Positions 1 through 10,839 of a stretch of 64,000 nt of DNA are shown here, one piece after another. Position 1 is the first letter of the stretch, and every line of letters starts with the position of its first letter. Source of the stretch: Enoplolaimus lenunculus (Eukaryota > Nematoda > Enoplea > Enoplida > Thoracostomopsidae); NCBI GenBank assembly GCA_030248215.1, contig JASANG010000605.1, positions 217,782 to 281,781 on the forward strand, written 5' to 3'. Under the pieces are notes generated by a model, which saw only the letters and a list, made by a program, of their open reading frames with translations, had not been told where the DNA came from and made no database searches. A program made the translations under genes and the position numbers.

Positions 1-1
1 T

Positions 2-139
2 GGCCCATGTATAGAACAGGGTCGGAACAGTAAGCATATTTCTAAGCCTAAGCCTAAGCAAAAAATTTAGTCTGAAGCTTAAACTGACTCTGTTACAGCC
101 CCTCCTGAAAAAGATCCGGCCCTGTTCTATACATGGGCT
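2..139. mobile_element. Family F inverted-repeat element with TTAGGC units
   Basis: The ends are inverted copies of each other: GGCCCATGTATAGAACAGGG on the left and CCCTGTTCTATACATGGGC on the right. The middle carries two or three GCCTAA (TTAGGC reversed) units. There is no coding capacity, so this is a MITE-like element. The left flank is at the window edge, so the target duplication cannot be checked here. Other copies of the family show about 8 bp. Confidence 0.8.
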
Positions 140-757
140 CACAGTTCTATCGATGTCTTTCTGCATCTGCCTAAAACCGAAGTGGGCTTAACCGTAATCA
201 TATTGGGCATACTACAGAAAACCTTTAATTTACTGCGATAATTTGTAGCGTACTACGATTATGATTTTGCTTCGGTTTGTAATGTGTCTGCCGTATGCAC
301 TTGGTAGAGTTGCCCAGCGGTCGGAAAGTTTGCCAAGTTTTTACTGGGACCTAGACCTTAGCACAAGGCTGTATTTTGTTTTGTCGAAATAGCTGTTTAT
401 CGCCAGACAAAATTTGTTTTGGGTGAAAAATGAAAAGTTGAGTGAACCAAAGTTTGGTATTTGGTATACTGTAATGTAGATTAAATACAACTACATGTTC
501 TACGAAGTTATTGTACGATCGAAACTCTGAATTCTTCTTTAGCTCAACTCGCATTGACTCAAATAAAGGTTGCATTAAAAATTTGGGCAAGCGTTGGCCG
601 TAGCCCCGGGGCCAACTGGCATTTGGTGCTGTTAAACTTATGTTTCCCACTTATTATTTTTACGCGTTTCCATGTTTAACGAATTTTCCGGTTTACGCGT
701 TCGCTGTGAAATTGTTAGCTTGGTCGAACAGTAATGGTAAAACTCTTCCTTTACGAG

Positions 758-934
758 GGCCCATGTAAAGATTAGGAGCGTAACGTTTATCTGTGGGACT
801 AGAATAGAATAAGCATAAGCTTTAGACTAATTTTTTGCTTGGCTTAGGCTTAGGAATAAACTCATTCGTACGCTTAGGGTTAGGCCTGTGAATAAGCTTA
901 TGATACTGTTATGCCCCTGTTCTTTACATTGGTC
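758..934. mobile_element. Family F element, 8-bp target duplication
   Basis: It starts GGCCCATGTAAAG and ends TTTACATTGGTC, with TTAGG(C) units at 840-880. The flanks read TTTACGAG on the left and CTTACGAG on the right, a 7/8 match that fits an 8-bp target duplication of hAT type. Confidence 0.75.
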
Positions 935-1499
935 CTTACGAGAGTCACTGTTCGAATCTTTGTTTAAGTTTGTATTTCAAATGAAATAGAATAGATTTGT
1001 TGGAAAGGGTTAAGTTTATTAGTTTCCAGTTTTGTGAACCTATTGAACTGTTACGAAAGTACTTGTCATAATATTGCCGAAAACTCCATACAAAAAGTAT
1101 AGCTCGGCATATGGTTTCGGTATCCATCATATATTTTCAATGCTTATGTACACTTTAAAGTTGGAAACATTAATTTGAATAAAACTCGTCTTCAGTCATA
1201 AATTATTAAAAGCGTATTTTTCATGTATCTTGATGTGCTTAAATAATGGTGCTCTGCAGATTGTTTGACTCGGGTTCCGGTAGGATTTTCGTCGGACATT
1301 CCGGCAATTTTGTAGTGCAATTTTTGGCATCTGAATACTAGTTGTGCCCTTTAAGGAGCTCGTTTGCACCTGTGCGTTATTGTTAAAATTTGCCAATTCA
1401 CCATCATTTTATTGACTAATTGCTGCACGCCTGTCTAGCTAGGAGAACTTGTCAAGCAATTCTTTCCCCAAAACTGTTCGAACAGTTGAAATGCGTCAG

Positions 1500-1679
1500 A
1501 CAAATTTTGCAGAACTACGCGTAATTCCATTACCGTAATGGTCGGAACATTCGGTAGAAATTCTCCCTGAGCCGGAGGTCGATGTTTTATATAGAACATG
1601 GTCGACACGTTTTCCTGCGGGAATGTAATAGAGTAAGCCTAAGGCTACTTTTTGCTTAGGTTTCGGTATATATAAGCGC
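1500..1679. mobile_element. Remnants of a family C and a family F element
   Basis: 1500-1584 resembles the inner right part of a family C element (GAGCCGGAGGTCGA). 1585-1679 carries TATAGAACATGG followed by AAGCCTAAGG-type units, a piece of family F. Neither is complete and boundaries are approximate. Confidence 0.45.
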
Positions 1680-2007
1680 CAGTGTGCAACCAGAGGTGAA
1701 AAATGCCGTAGCCGGAGGTCAACGAAATTTATTGCAGCAGAAGGTGAGGCGTAGTAAAAACTATGATTTTCAGCCAATATCTGCTATGTTGTTAAGTTCT
1801 CCGGTTTTTACGCTCATTTTCTGCGAAATTTCGGAAATTCTTTCCTGACAATTGTGACAAAAGTAAAAAGAAACGCACTAAACGGAAAAATTTTGGAAAA
1901 TTATGCAAAAAATTTTGCTACCGAAATTGTCGGAACCTCCGCTAAAAATTCTACCGGAGCCGGAGGCCGTATTCTGCCCGAGCTAGAGGCAGACCGGTTG
2001 TACCCTG
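1680..2007. mobile_element. Family C hAT-type MITE, CCGGAGCC subfamily
   Basis: It begins CAGTGTGCAACC and ends GGTTGTACCCTG, the inverted ends of family C. GCCGGAGG motifs cluster near both ends (1697-1720 and 1955-1975). No matching target duplication is visible, so the copy is old or its flanks were rearranged. The short open frame inside it is element sequence, not a gene. Confidence 0.7.
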
Positions 2008-2117
2008 GGCGATTCGCGATCCTGTACAAACGCAACAGTTTTTAAGAGCTGTATTTATAATGCAGCAGTAGTTTCAAAAAGAAAACGGAACGCAGTAGCA
2101 GTTTGGTTGGAAAATAG

Positions 2118-2478
2118 CAGGTTGCAACCGGAAGTGAAAAATACCGGAGCCGGAGGTCAACGAAACTTGTCGGAGCCTGAGGTGAGGCGAAATTAAGAAG
2201 GTATAGTAAAAATATGGTTAATTAGTTAATTTTAGCCAATATCTGTAATATCTTGTTAAGTTCTGTTGTTTTACACTAATTTTCTGCGAAATTTCTAAAA
2301 TTGTTTTCTGAAAATGGTGACAAAAGTAAAACGAAGCGCGCTAAAAACAGATAAATTTAGCAAAATTATATATACGTAATTTTACTATCGAAATTGCTGG
2401 AACGTCCGGCAAAAATTCTACCGGAGCCGCAGCCGGAGGCCGATTTTCAGCCGGAGGCAGACCTTCGGGTGTACCCTG
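2118..2478. mobile_element. Family C hAT-type MITE with perfect 8-bp duplication
   Basis: It starts CAGGTTGCAACCGG and ends GGTGTACCCTG. The eight bases on each side are identical: GAAAATAG at 2110-2117 and 2479-2486. GCCGGAGG-type hexamers lie next to both ends. It is non-coding and 361 bp. Inverted CAGGG ends plus an 8-bp duplication are the signature of the hAT superfamily. Confidence 0.88.
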
Positions 2479-2711
2479 GAAAATAGGGATGTGTGGATGA
2501 AGGTGTAGTTGAGGCTCGTAAATCGGAAAACGTGGCAAAGTTCAATGCATAGGTTTTCTCTAGGTCTGGTAGGGAAGGAACCATTTGGTTGGTTGGTTTG
2601 AAAAATTTGAATGTGTGGTTCAATTCGGAACACGGGAAAAGTTTAAAATTTAAGCGTGGTCAAATGTTTTTCATCCTTGAAAATTGGGGGCCCCTGTTCG
2701 TTATGCATTGA

Positions 2712-2911
2712 CCGCAACAAATGGTGAGTTAATTTGTCTCTCTCCGAGATAGGCTTTGCGGCACTACACAAACTGAGTGAAATTCAAATTCACCAGTCAA
2801 ATTCGACTCATCAAGTCGCACGTTTGACTCTGCCGGAGTCGAATTTCACTCAGTTTGTGAGTGAAGTAGAGCCGATTTCGGAGAGTCGATTTGACTCACA
2901 ATTTTTTGCTG
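2712..2911. repeat. Family H palindromic GAGTCAAA element
   Basis: The two ends are inverted (ATGGTGAGT near 2720 and GACTCACAATT near 2893). Inside are further opposed GAGTCGAATTT / AAATTCGACTC arms, so the sequence can fold into a double hairpin. A second copy lies at 51894-52114. It is non-coding and no clear target duplication is seen. Confidence 0.65.
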
Positions 2912-3404
2912 TGTGGGCAAATTGAGCCAACGAACTGGGTGTAACCGGATATTTGTTTCTGTTTCTGGTAAAAATCGGTGTTCGTTTCATTTTCCCTCCT
3001 AAAACGCCGGAATAATCCGGCTATAATTTTAGTACCATGTTTAAAATTAGTTATAATTTATATATAAGCAAATATGTTTTGCAATTTTTCATACATTACA
3101 GCATTCGTCCATAATCTCTTCGGGCATTTGCCATTTTTTCTTTAAAATTTTAGAATGCCCGTTGAACATTTGTGGGCCTCAAGAGGCTTCAGGAAGGCGC
3201 TTTGATTAAGCAGAGTAAGTCTTAAATGGCCTATGGGCCATGGGCTAAACATCAATCTCAGACTTAGGGCTAGGCTTAGGCTTGGGTCTTGAGCAGGCAT
3301 TAAGCTTTATGCTGAGTGCGCTTGGTACCTGTTTTGTCACTGCCCATGGCGGTACATTCCACCTTTGACTGTATCCCGAAATTCCAAATTCCCACCTTCG
3401 ATAT

Positions 3405-3972
3405 ATACCGAAATAGACTAATTTTTTGCTTGGCTTAGGCTTTAGGCTTAGGCTAATAGCAGGGTGTAACCGGAATTATAAAATACCGGAACCGGAACCG
3501 GAAAGTTAAAAAATACCGGGACCGGAGCCGGAACCGGAAAATAAAAACTATTTCTTACTGGAAATTCATTTTTAAGCGCTATTTTATCGCTTTTAGTGCT
3601 GTAAACACCCCATTTAGATTGCCAAAATCCTGAAACAAATGCAGTAGGTGAAAACATACGATAAATTATGGAGTGCACAAATTGAAAATTTCGGCAATAC
3701 AGGCTCGGACAATTTTAATAAACAAGTTCGAATAATATGCCTATTTTTCTTAAATTTTCGAATGAGAAATAATTTTCAATACCGGAAAATTCCGGTGAAA
3801 AATACATCATTTCTTACCGAACCGGATAGTGAAAAATACCGGATTTCCCTACCGGAACCGGAATTCCAGTTGCACCCTGGCTAATAGCCTTACGAATATG
3901 TTCATTCTTACGCTTAGGCTAGGTTTATGAATTTGCTTATAATACTGTTCCACCTTGTTCTTTACATTGGCC
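3405..3972. mobile_element. Family F element split by a family C insertion
   Basis: The left part (3405-3459) has TTTTTTGCTTGGCTTAGGC and TTAGGC units. The right part (3888-3972) continues with CTTACGCTTAGGC and ends CTTTACATTGGCC. Between them lies a complete family C element. A further TTAGGC-bearing fragment is at 3235-3300. Confidence 0.7.
3460..3879. mobile_element. Family C hAT-type MITE, CCGGAACC subfamily, nested
   Basis: It starts CAGGGTGTAACCGG and ends CCAGTTGCACCCTG. It is flanked by a perfect duplication, GCTAATAG at 3452-3459 and 3880-3887. Subterminal repeats are CCGGAACCGGAA. It sits inside a family F copy, so family C moved after that family F insertion. Confidence 0.9.
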
Positions 3973-4753
3973 GAACCAGTGAATAGGTTCGAACTTGACC
4001 ACACTTTTGTCATATTGTCTTTCTTATTTGATAATCTTGAGATTCCTAATTACGGGAGTTTGTTTCGCTAAAACCGATGATGCTTGCAGATATCATATGG
4101 GAGAACGCTCTTGAGACTTAAGTTTCATTTTTGACTTAGGCCGAAATTTTGCTTAAGTTTGGCAGCTTTAACTTTATGCACTAGATGAATCCTACGCAAG
4201 CCAAGCATTTTTATAATTGTTTGTTGCATTTAGTTACTGTATATTCAATTGTATCTTTATGTCTGAAATTTTCAACGACATTATATTGCTAGAAACCGTC
4301 ATTTTTCTTCAGCTCTAATTCTGTCTTGAATTTGAATCGAAAATCGAGTTGTGTTTGTGACACAGCGTTTAAGCTTTGCATTTTTGACTTTTTAGGCGTG
4401 GCTTCTGCTAATAATATTAGCTCCTTCTTAATACAAGATTTTCAATAAAGATTATTTTAGCATGCCAAACTGAACAATTTTCATTGGAACGGTGCACTGA
4501 AACTGCAAAATTTAAACATTTTCTTAAAATTCAAGTGGAAGCTGTGTAGATTTAAAAAATCCTGACATTTAAGAGACTTAAATTTGTGTTGTGGCTTAAG
4601 ATCTAAATCGATTTAAGTAGTTATTTCAAGTAGGTTTCGGTTGAAAACGAATTGAAAGCGACGATCTCTGTTGACGATTTCGCTCCGTTCAGCATAAATT
4701 TACACAAAAAACTATAGTTTTATGCGCCAAAAGAACTTAGCTAGGTTCAAGAC

Positions 4754-4813
4754 ATGGCTATATCTAATGTCGCACCAGAAACCGACGGTTGGAAAATTTA
4801 TCAGACTGGAAAT
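4754..4813 (+). CDS. F-box/LRR gene, exon 1 (start exon)
   Basis: The start codon is in the context AAGACATGG. The exon encodes 20 residues (MAISNVAPETDGW and on) and ends at a strong donor, AAT|GTAAGT, in phase 0. It matches the phase-0 acceptor of exon 2. No protein family is recognised for this segment, so assignment to the F-box gene rests on order and phase. Confidence 0.55.
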
Positions 4814-7800
4814 GTAAGTGCAGCGGAAGCTAGCAGCTAAACTGATATTAGAATCGCTACACTACAGTAATTATTTTTTGTTTTTAGCACTCCGTTTAAG
4901 TTTTTTATTGTGCAAATCTTGATTATTAATTATTGAAAAATATTTCAAAAATACCCATCATTGAACACCACAGTTTTTAAATAACACCATGTATCGATTC
5001 TGTTGGAGCTTACAGCAAATTTTGCCAAGCCCAGCGTCGAAGGTTTACTTGCGGTCATGGTTACAGCGAAGTTTTGGTTTTTTACCAAATATTGCGAATA
5101 TACATGGTTTTTTCCCTTAAATCTCCGAAACATGGCCACGCCGGGATTCAAACTTCGGAACTCTCGCCCCTATTCAAGCGCGCCACCCATTACACCACGC
5201 GGCCGATATATCTTTCTGTAGTGCTATATGTACACGTTTATGCGTGACTTACAATTACACACACTATGCACATACACACACCACGTACACCAACAGGCAT
5301 GGTTATGGTTAAGACGTCAGTTTTTAACTATACACCTGAAATAGCAGGCATGCGAAATTTGTTCAAACTCTCACAGTCTGCGGATATTCATGCGAGCCTT
5401 CTAGCACTGCGCCACACAGCCCACGTCTCGAAATAATGTCTTACTCAGACACAACCACTACATATTCAACATTCCATATCAGTGTTATTCTTGCAGTGCC
5501 TAATGTATAAATGTGATTTACATTTAAAGATACACTTGATTTACTACATTTACTACAATTTTGTACTCAGGTGAATAATGCTGTGGGTGACCTAAACACA
5601 ATGGCTCGTTGCTATAGACTAAATCAGCAATTAGAAAATGGCTACCTATTTATCGCTAGTGGTGTTTTAGCAGATGGAAGTGCTGAAACAACTAATCGTG
5701 AGATTATATATCAAGCTGGTAAACCTGATTATCTTGGGGTGTTAATGTCGCATTGGGATTTTAAAATTTTATGCCGTTTATTAGCTGCAGGCTAATTTGC
5801 AAATTGGTTAAGCTTAAATTAGGACTTGTTACATTATTTCATAAGCAATGTAATTTTAGTACTATAGGGTTTTTGAGCGCGAGGAATCTGAAAAAAATGG
5901 TTTATAAACCTCCAAAACCTATAAAGTTTACATTAGCTATTGGTTAAGCCCAAGTTTGGACTTTTTTAGTTATTTCACTGATTGATAGGCTTTCTAGCGC
6001 GGCCGTATGCAAAATACGTACTCAACATGGAGCCATATAGTGAATTTTTTCTTCATTGGGACCGGATCTTAACCGGGCAATAGTTCTGCGAAATATAAGA
6101 TACTTTTGTTTCAAATGCATGTTATACGCATAAAGATTTTTAAGCTTACTAAGGAAGGTTACTAATTTTTGATAAAATTCTCTTATTAAATCTTTGATTT
6201 TCAAATCCAATTTTGGTAGAGTACAAAACAATAAAAAGTAATATGTTACAAAAATCTGCATTTAGTGGAAAAATATAAACATTCCGCTGATAGTTCATGC
6301 TTGGTACATACATATAACAGCTAGATTGTTTCGACTGATGTTAATCCGATGTCGCCAACATTCTAGCGGTATGTTATGGAATACTGGTTTTCATTTCTTT
6401 GCTTCAGGTGGTCGAGTGCAAACTTCATGCCCTGTTGTTGCTTTTGAAGATAGTCATGATTCTATCCGGAAGTGTTGTAGTTCGGTTGCAAAGGAAAGTC
6501 TGTTAAGTTCATTAGAGTCGCATTTCAGTTCTAGCTATAACAGCGGAGTCTTACGTCATTGTTCAAATCGGTGCACAGATCGATTTCGGTTCTGCGATCT
6601 TCCAGTGGTTAGTTTGCGTCGCTTGTTCCGATGGCCCCGGTTTAGTGGACCGGATTTAGTTCAACTGGAACGCGTCAGTCGCACCATACAGTGTGTTTTG
6701 TTGCATATGTGGAGAGAAGTCAATCGGATTGATATATTTACCGGAAATGTTAGTCTTGGTCTTGGTTGATTGAGATTACGTTCGTTTAAACTTATATTGG
6801 TATTCAGGTATAATGTACTTTTTTATTTTTGGTAAGGAACCGTATTTTTATATACTTTTCAGTATCGAATTGTTTCGCGTTTTGCTACACAAAAAACAGA
6901 CAGGAATGGGATATTAGCACTTAGCAGTATCATCGACCTGAACACAATATCAGGTACAGTCTTGAATTATGCCAAAATTCGTTGTGTAGCTTATTTTTTG
7001 GTTAATGTTCTTGTGTAACGATTGTGCTATTTATATATAGTGCATTTAAGAATACAGATGATAGATTACATTCGCGATTGGCGCTCATTGTGATACTACG
7101 TACGTTCAATGCTCAACATGTTACGTTTCATATAAGTCCCGATGACAACGGTGATTTAATGCGCAATACAGTGATTTTCGAGGTTAGTTGAGATGAGTTT
7201 TGTTTTTTGTAGCAGCTGGCTACATACAGATAACCTAATTGTCTGTTTTTATTATCAATGAACTATTACATCGGTACCGCAACCGCTAAAATTGTTGTAT
7301 CATTTTGAGACTGAGACTTGAGACATCTTTTAGAGCCCCAGAAATTTTGAACCCCCGCCGAAAATTTTTTAGATTTTAAGTTTCAAATTATGAATGTACA
7401 TTGATTTCTTTATGCGAACAGGACTGGTCTTAACTTACCTATATTTATTGATTGTCGTTGGACCGCTCAAAAACGAATGCGAAGGACCTCTGGACCGTTA
7501 AGATAACCCACCAACCAAAACGCTGTAGTGTACAACATTCTAGGACACTTCCACTGTGGGTTACACATATTGCTGGGTTCCCACCGTTTACGTATTTAGC
7601 ATATACGTAGAACGGTTCCTGTCTGCTTCCGCACTGAATTTTAATGAACTGAACAACAAGTTTGCAAATCGGAAAGCTTGGAATTCACATTCTGATATAT
7701 GTAGTTCATATTTCTGCTGGAACCACTACCAGTAGTATCAGCCTATAACCCCAGACTTTTCAAAAACGGACGCTCAGACTGAGATTGTGACCGAGGCTGC

Positions 7801-10767
7801 TCTAGTGTTAGGATTTTAACGCTGTTCAATGCTTTTCATGTAAAGCTAAAATTATGCAGGAAAAGTTTCAACTATTGAACAGCGACATACGTGGTAGGAG
7901 GGGACAGGGATGCGCGGTGTCGGCCTCGGCAAGTCGGTGTTTTTCTAATATCTGTATCGTTTATCTGAGTCTCGTGAGGTGTCAAACCGAGATTAAAGGA
8001 AAAAACAAGTTCCCGTTTTATGCTTAACGTTCGCAATAGTAGCTATCGTTATTATATTGCAATGTAATTTAAAAACTCATTATATTTTTGGTTTCAACAA
8101 TTTATTCAGCAAATAAAAATACGGCTGTACAAAAATTTGTTTCTGTGTATATCCCAATTTGAAAGAAATTCTTTTCAGTAACATGGTTTCACTTCCTCTC
8201 AATACCTTCCATCCAAACAAATGAATTGCAGACAAAACCAGATGTTATTAGGACAACACACCTCAAGGTGTAATTTTTTTACTGCTGTTTCACGTCTGTT
8301 GGAATTTTGTAATTATTTTTCTTGTGCCACTATTCGTAAGTGATGAATAACAGGGTTCAAACCGGAACTAGATTTTGTCGGAAGCGGAATCGGAATCAAA
8401 TTTATCTGTCGGATCCGGAATCGGGATCGGAATCAAGTTTTAGTAATTATATTAAAGAGTTAAAGGTGTATGACTTAACTTTTGTTGCAGTATGCCTGTT
8501 TCCGTAATTCACTGTTTCAGTGAAAATTGTTTATAAAACTGACGGAATACACGTAACAACTCGGAATATTTACTAAAAAACTAGCAGAATAATTGCAAAT
8601 GAACGACACAAAATGAAACAGACAAAATCTAGTTTCAATCATCTCAAAAGTCATAACCGAAAAATCAGAATTCCGGCATCTGAACAGCAGTCAGCCGGAA
8701 TCGGAAGTCAAATTTTTCCGGCATTTTAGCCGGCATCGAAATTCCGATGGAACCGTGATGAATAAATTAAAAAAACAAACTTTTGCGGTGGTCTTTTAGT
8801 TCAACGTAACCAGGGTGCAACCGGAATTCCGATTCCGATTAGGATTCCGATTCAAAACGAGTTCCAATTCCGATTTTGATTGCACAATCGATCGGAATCG
8901 GAATTTTGAAATTTTAATTTTAATCCTACTTGTGATACGTTGCACAAAATCCTGTATCATTTATCTATTAAATTGCTTTCTATGAGTTAACTAACTTATC
9001 AATAATTGATTGTTGTTTAGCTGTACAGTACTAGAAATCATCTCCAATTTGTTCATGTGACATTTTTGAAAATTGTTGCCAACCAACAGACACCCTAAAT
9101 CAATATCATATTTGTCAATACAGATAATGCGTACCGTCTCAAAATTTCTTGTTCCTATTCCGATTCAGATTCCGGTATAAATTTGCTGTTATGATGCCGA
9201 TTCCGGTATAATCCAGTTCCGCTTATTCATCGACACCGAGTCTACAGCATACAATCAATGCACTTACTGCCGCTGTTTAACAAGAATTCATAAGTGTATA
9301 TGCAGTCTAAAGTTTCCACAAGACACGAGAACCCTCTCGGGCTCGAAAGTGAAGGTCGTATAGCTGAGTGGTAATAGTAAGCGATTCTCACCTGTTAGAC
9401 TGGGGATCGAATCCTAGCTTGAAATTTCTCCTCAAGTGGAATTGGAAATATTCATGTGACAAAGGGTTAGTTGTTTCTGTTTTGTAACTAAAATATGTGA
9501 ATGACGCTTTATTGTTGCGGGTGCGAACATCCGCAACATCTCTACATAGAGCGATTTGTTTCGTACGATGTGTCACGGTTTTATGTTTTAAATATAATTA
9601 AGTACTTATGTATTTCTATTTCAGGCTCTATCGCGTTGCCGTAACTTACTTTCGTTTTCCGTCCAAGCTATTGAGTTATCTGATGTAAATATTGGTGCCG
9701 GAATAGTAAAATTATTTCCTATATACCAAAGCTTGCAACGTGTTCAGTTCGTGAAGTCAGTGATAACAGATGCAACGGTAAAGACACTGGTGTCATGCGT
9801 AACCCTGCTCAGGGCGATAAGTTTAGTATCGTGTTGGTATATTGGCGATCCAGCTGTTTTTGCGGTACGTAAATTAAAAATCCTTCATATACGAAATGCA
9901 AGGCTGAGCTATATTATTTCGCGCTCGGAAAAATGAATTTATACCGGAATTAATAGTAATCAGAATCAGAAGGGTAGCAATATCGTGATTAAACTGGTGT
10001 TTTAAAAGGCGAACGGTATGGCATTGTTAGTTGTGTCTTTGTCTATATGCGAAGTAATATTCACATGCGAACAATTTTAGATTTGGACATGAAATTAGTT
10101 CAAAATTGTACAATTATCGAATGACAACTCGAGACTGAGATTTTTCAAAACGCACCATCCGGTCCCCGAATACGTATGAACAGTTATCAAATACTAAAGA
10201 TATTAAAAATTGAACATTTTACCATGCCTCATGTAAATATATTATATGTGCACACAACTTCAAAGACAATAACTTATTTGCTTCTTGCCATCATGGTCCA
10301 ACTATGTCTTCTAATATTACTGTATATTTCCTGTCTAATATTTTATAAAACACTATCTTTAAGTGGTTTGCAAAATAACAAATATAAGTTTTGCATTGTA
10401 GATTACAAAATACTGTTCCCACATTAACTACATCGATGTTAGCTACTGCCGTCGAGTAAGCACTCGTTCAATTGCCAGACTAATCCTTGAAACACTGTTT
10501 CGTTTTACGCCAGTCACAAACGACGTTTTCATAGTGCGAGTGGCCTTCACTAACGTTAACGTTTCGAAGCTGCCCTTGGTTAGCCAGAGTCGCTATTTGC
10601 GGATATACGGTGACAGTGGATTGTATTTGCCATCTGAATGGGTAAAGAAAAGTCGTTGTGCGACTAAAAATTACGCAAGTTGTAATAAACTGAACGAGAC
10701 CCTGAAAGACGTGAACCCGGACGTTTACGAAAATGACGACCCGGTGATGAAAATTTTTTATGGTTAG
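4754..10767 (+). CDS. F-box / leucine-rich-repeat protein, seven-exon gene model
   Basis: Exons: 4754-4813, 5571-5790, 6408-6748, 6863-6953, 7058-7182, 9625-9864, 10402-10767. All phases agree and give 480 residues. Residues ~158-203 (DLPVVSLRRLF, then DLVQLERVSRTIQ and a Trp-Arg) have the layout of an F-box, the segment that binds Skp1 in SCF ubiquitin ligases. Residues ~280-390 read as irregular leucine-rich repeats, including ITKYCSHINYIDVSYC, which matches the cysteine-containing LRR pattern of FBXL proteins. The likely role is substrate receptor of an SCF E3 ligase; the substrate is unknown. The C-terminal ~80 residues are charged and unassigned. The weak point is the join of exons 2 and 3, which needs a GC donor (5790) or an alternative GT donor at 5718; both keep the frame. 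Exons 1-2 could instead be a separate small gene. I cannot name an ortholog. No AATAAA was seen within a few hundred bases after the stop. Confidence 0.75.
4985..5285 (-). mobile_element. Family B tRNA-like SINE in intron 1 of the F-box gene
   Basis: On the minus strand, 5207-5138 reads as a tRNA-like head: an A-box (TGGTGTAATGGGTGG) and a B-box (GTTTGAATCC) at normal distance, the internal pol III promoter. The body follows with CATGTTTCGGAGATTTAAGG. Two more copies are at 16370-16602 and 16985-17275, sharing sequence on both sides of the head. Ends are approximate. Confidence 0.75.
5571..5790 (+). CDS. F-box/LRR gene, exon 2
   Basis: The acceptor is TACTCAG|GTG. The frame stays open to a stop at 5793-5795. 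Ending at CAG|GC (5790) leaves one base, matching the two-base phase of exon 3 but using a rare GC donor. A GT donor after 5718 (CTG|GTAAAC) gives the same phase and a protein 24 residues shorter. If neither is used, this is the last exon of a ~94-residue protein of unknown function with exon 1. Confidence 0.55.
6408..6748 (+). CDS. F-box/LRR gene, exon 3 carrying the F-box
   Basis: The acceptor is GCTTCAG|GT and the donor AAT|GTTAGT. The frame is open for 113 codons and encodes a serine/cysteine-rich stretch followed by the F-box (LP start, conserved Leu/Phe core, VSR helix, Trp-Arg). The open frame continues upstream to an ATG at 6335, so a shorter isoform that starts in this exon, without exons 1-2, is possible. 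Confidence 0.78.
6863..6953 (+). CDS. F-box/LRR gene, exon 4
   Basis: The acceptor is CTTTTCAG|TAT and the donor TCAG|GTACAG. It has 30 codons plus one base (YRIVSRFATQKTD to DLNTIS), linking the F-box to the repeat region. Phase 0 enters and phase 1 leaves, agreeing with both neighbours. Confidence 0.75.
7058..7182 (+). CDS. F-box/LRR gene, exon 5
   Basis: The acceptor is AATACAG|AT and the donor TTCGAG|GTTAGT. It encodes RLHSRLALIVILRTFNAQHV and on, a hydrophobic strand/helix pattern typical of an LRR edge. The acceptor at 7050 (TTTAAG) would put the same frame out of phase with exon 4, so 7058 is preferred. Confidence 0.75.
8351..8757. mobile_element. Family C hAT-type MITE, GGAATCGG subfamily
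   Basis: It starts CAGGGTTCAAACCGG and ends GATGGAACCGTG. A perfect duplication flanks it: ATGAATAA at 8343-8350 and 8758-8765. The subterminal hexamers here are GGAATCGGAATC, unlike the CCGGAGCC and CCGGAACC copies. It lies in intron 5 of the F-box gene. Confidence 0.88.
8811..9215. mobile_element. Family C hAT-type MITE, truncated
   Basis: It starts CAGGGTGCAACCGG followed by TTCCGATTCCGATT repeats. GATTCCGGTATAA repeats reappear at ~9165-9210, but a complete right terminus and the matching duplication of AACGTAAC are not seen. It follows another copy by ~50 bp in the same intron. Confidence 0.65.
9235..9470 (+). mobile_element. Family A tRNA-like element, plus orientation
   Basis: It has an A-box (TAGCTGAGTGGTAATAG) near 9361 and a B-box (GGATCGAATCC) near 9405, and ends ATGTGACAAAGGGTTAG like the other family A copies. 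The left inverted end is not recognisable. It is the only family A copy in this orientation in the window. Confidence 0.65.
9625..9864 (+). CDS. F-box/LRR gene, exon 6, LRR region
   Basis: The acceptor is TATTTCAG|GCT and the donor GCG|GTACGT, giving 80 codons exactly. It encodes repeated L..L..L.L / C..L patterns (CRNLLSFSVQAIEL, LQRVQFVKSVIT, CVTLLRAISLVSC), about three LRR units. A 2.4-kb intron holding three repeat elements precedes it. Confidence 0.82.
10402..10767 (+). CDS. F-box/LRR gene, exon 7 (last exon)
   Basis: The acceptor is GCATTGTAG|ATT in phase 0, and the TAG stop ends at 10767. It opens with a textbook cysteine-type LRR (KYCSHINYIDVSYCRRVST). A further helix and strand pair follow, then a hydrophilic tail (ENDDPVMKIFYG). 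This join to exon 6 is the firmest in the gene because one LRR unit is completed across it. Confidence 0.82.
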   Translation: MTKYCSHINYIDVSYCRRVSTRSIARLILETLFRFTPVTNDVFIVRVAFTNVNVSKLPLVSQSRYLRIYGDSGLYLPSEWVKKSRCATKNYASCNKLNETLKDVNPDVYENDDPVMKIFYG

Positions 10768-10839
10768 GAGTGATCAATAACTAAGCATTGTTCAACTGTG
10801 ATTACCTATCGATATTCATTTTGTAAGTGCTGGTTTTTG

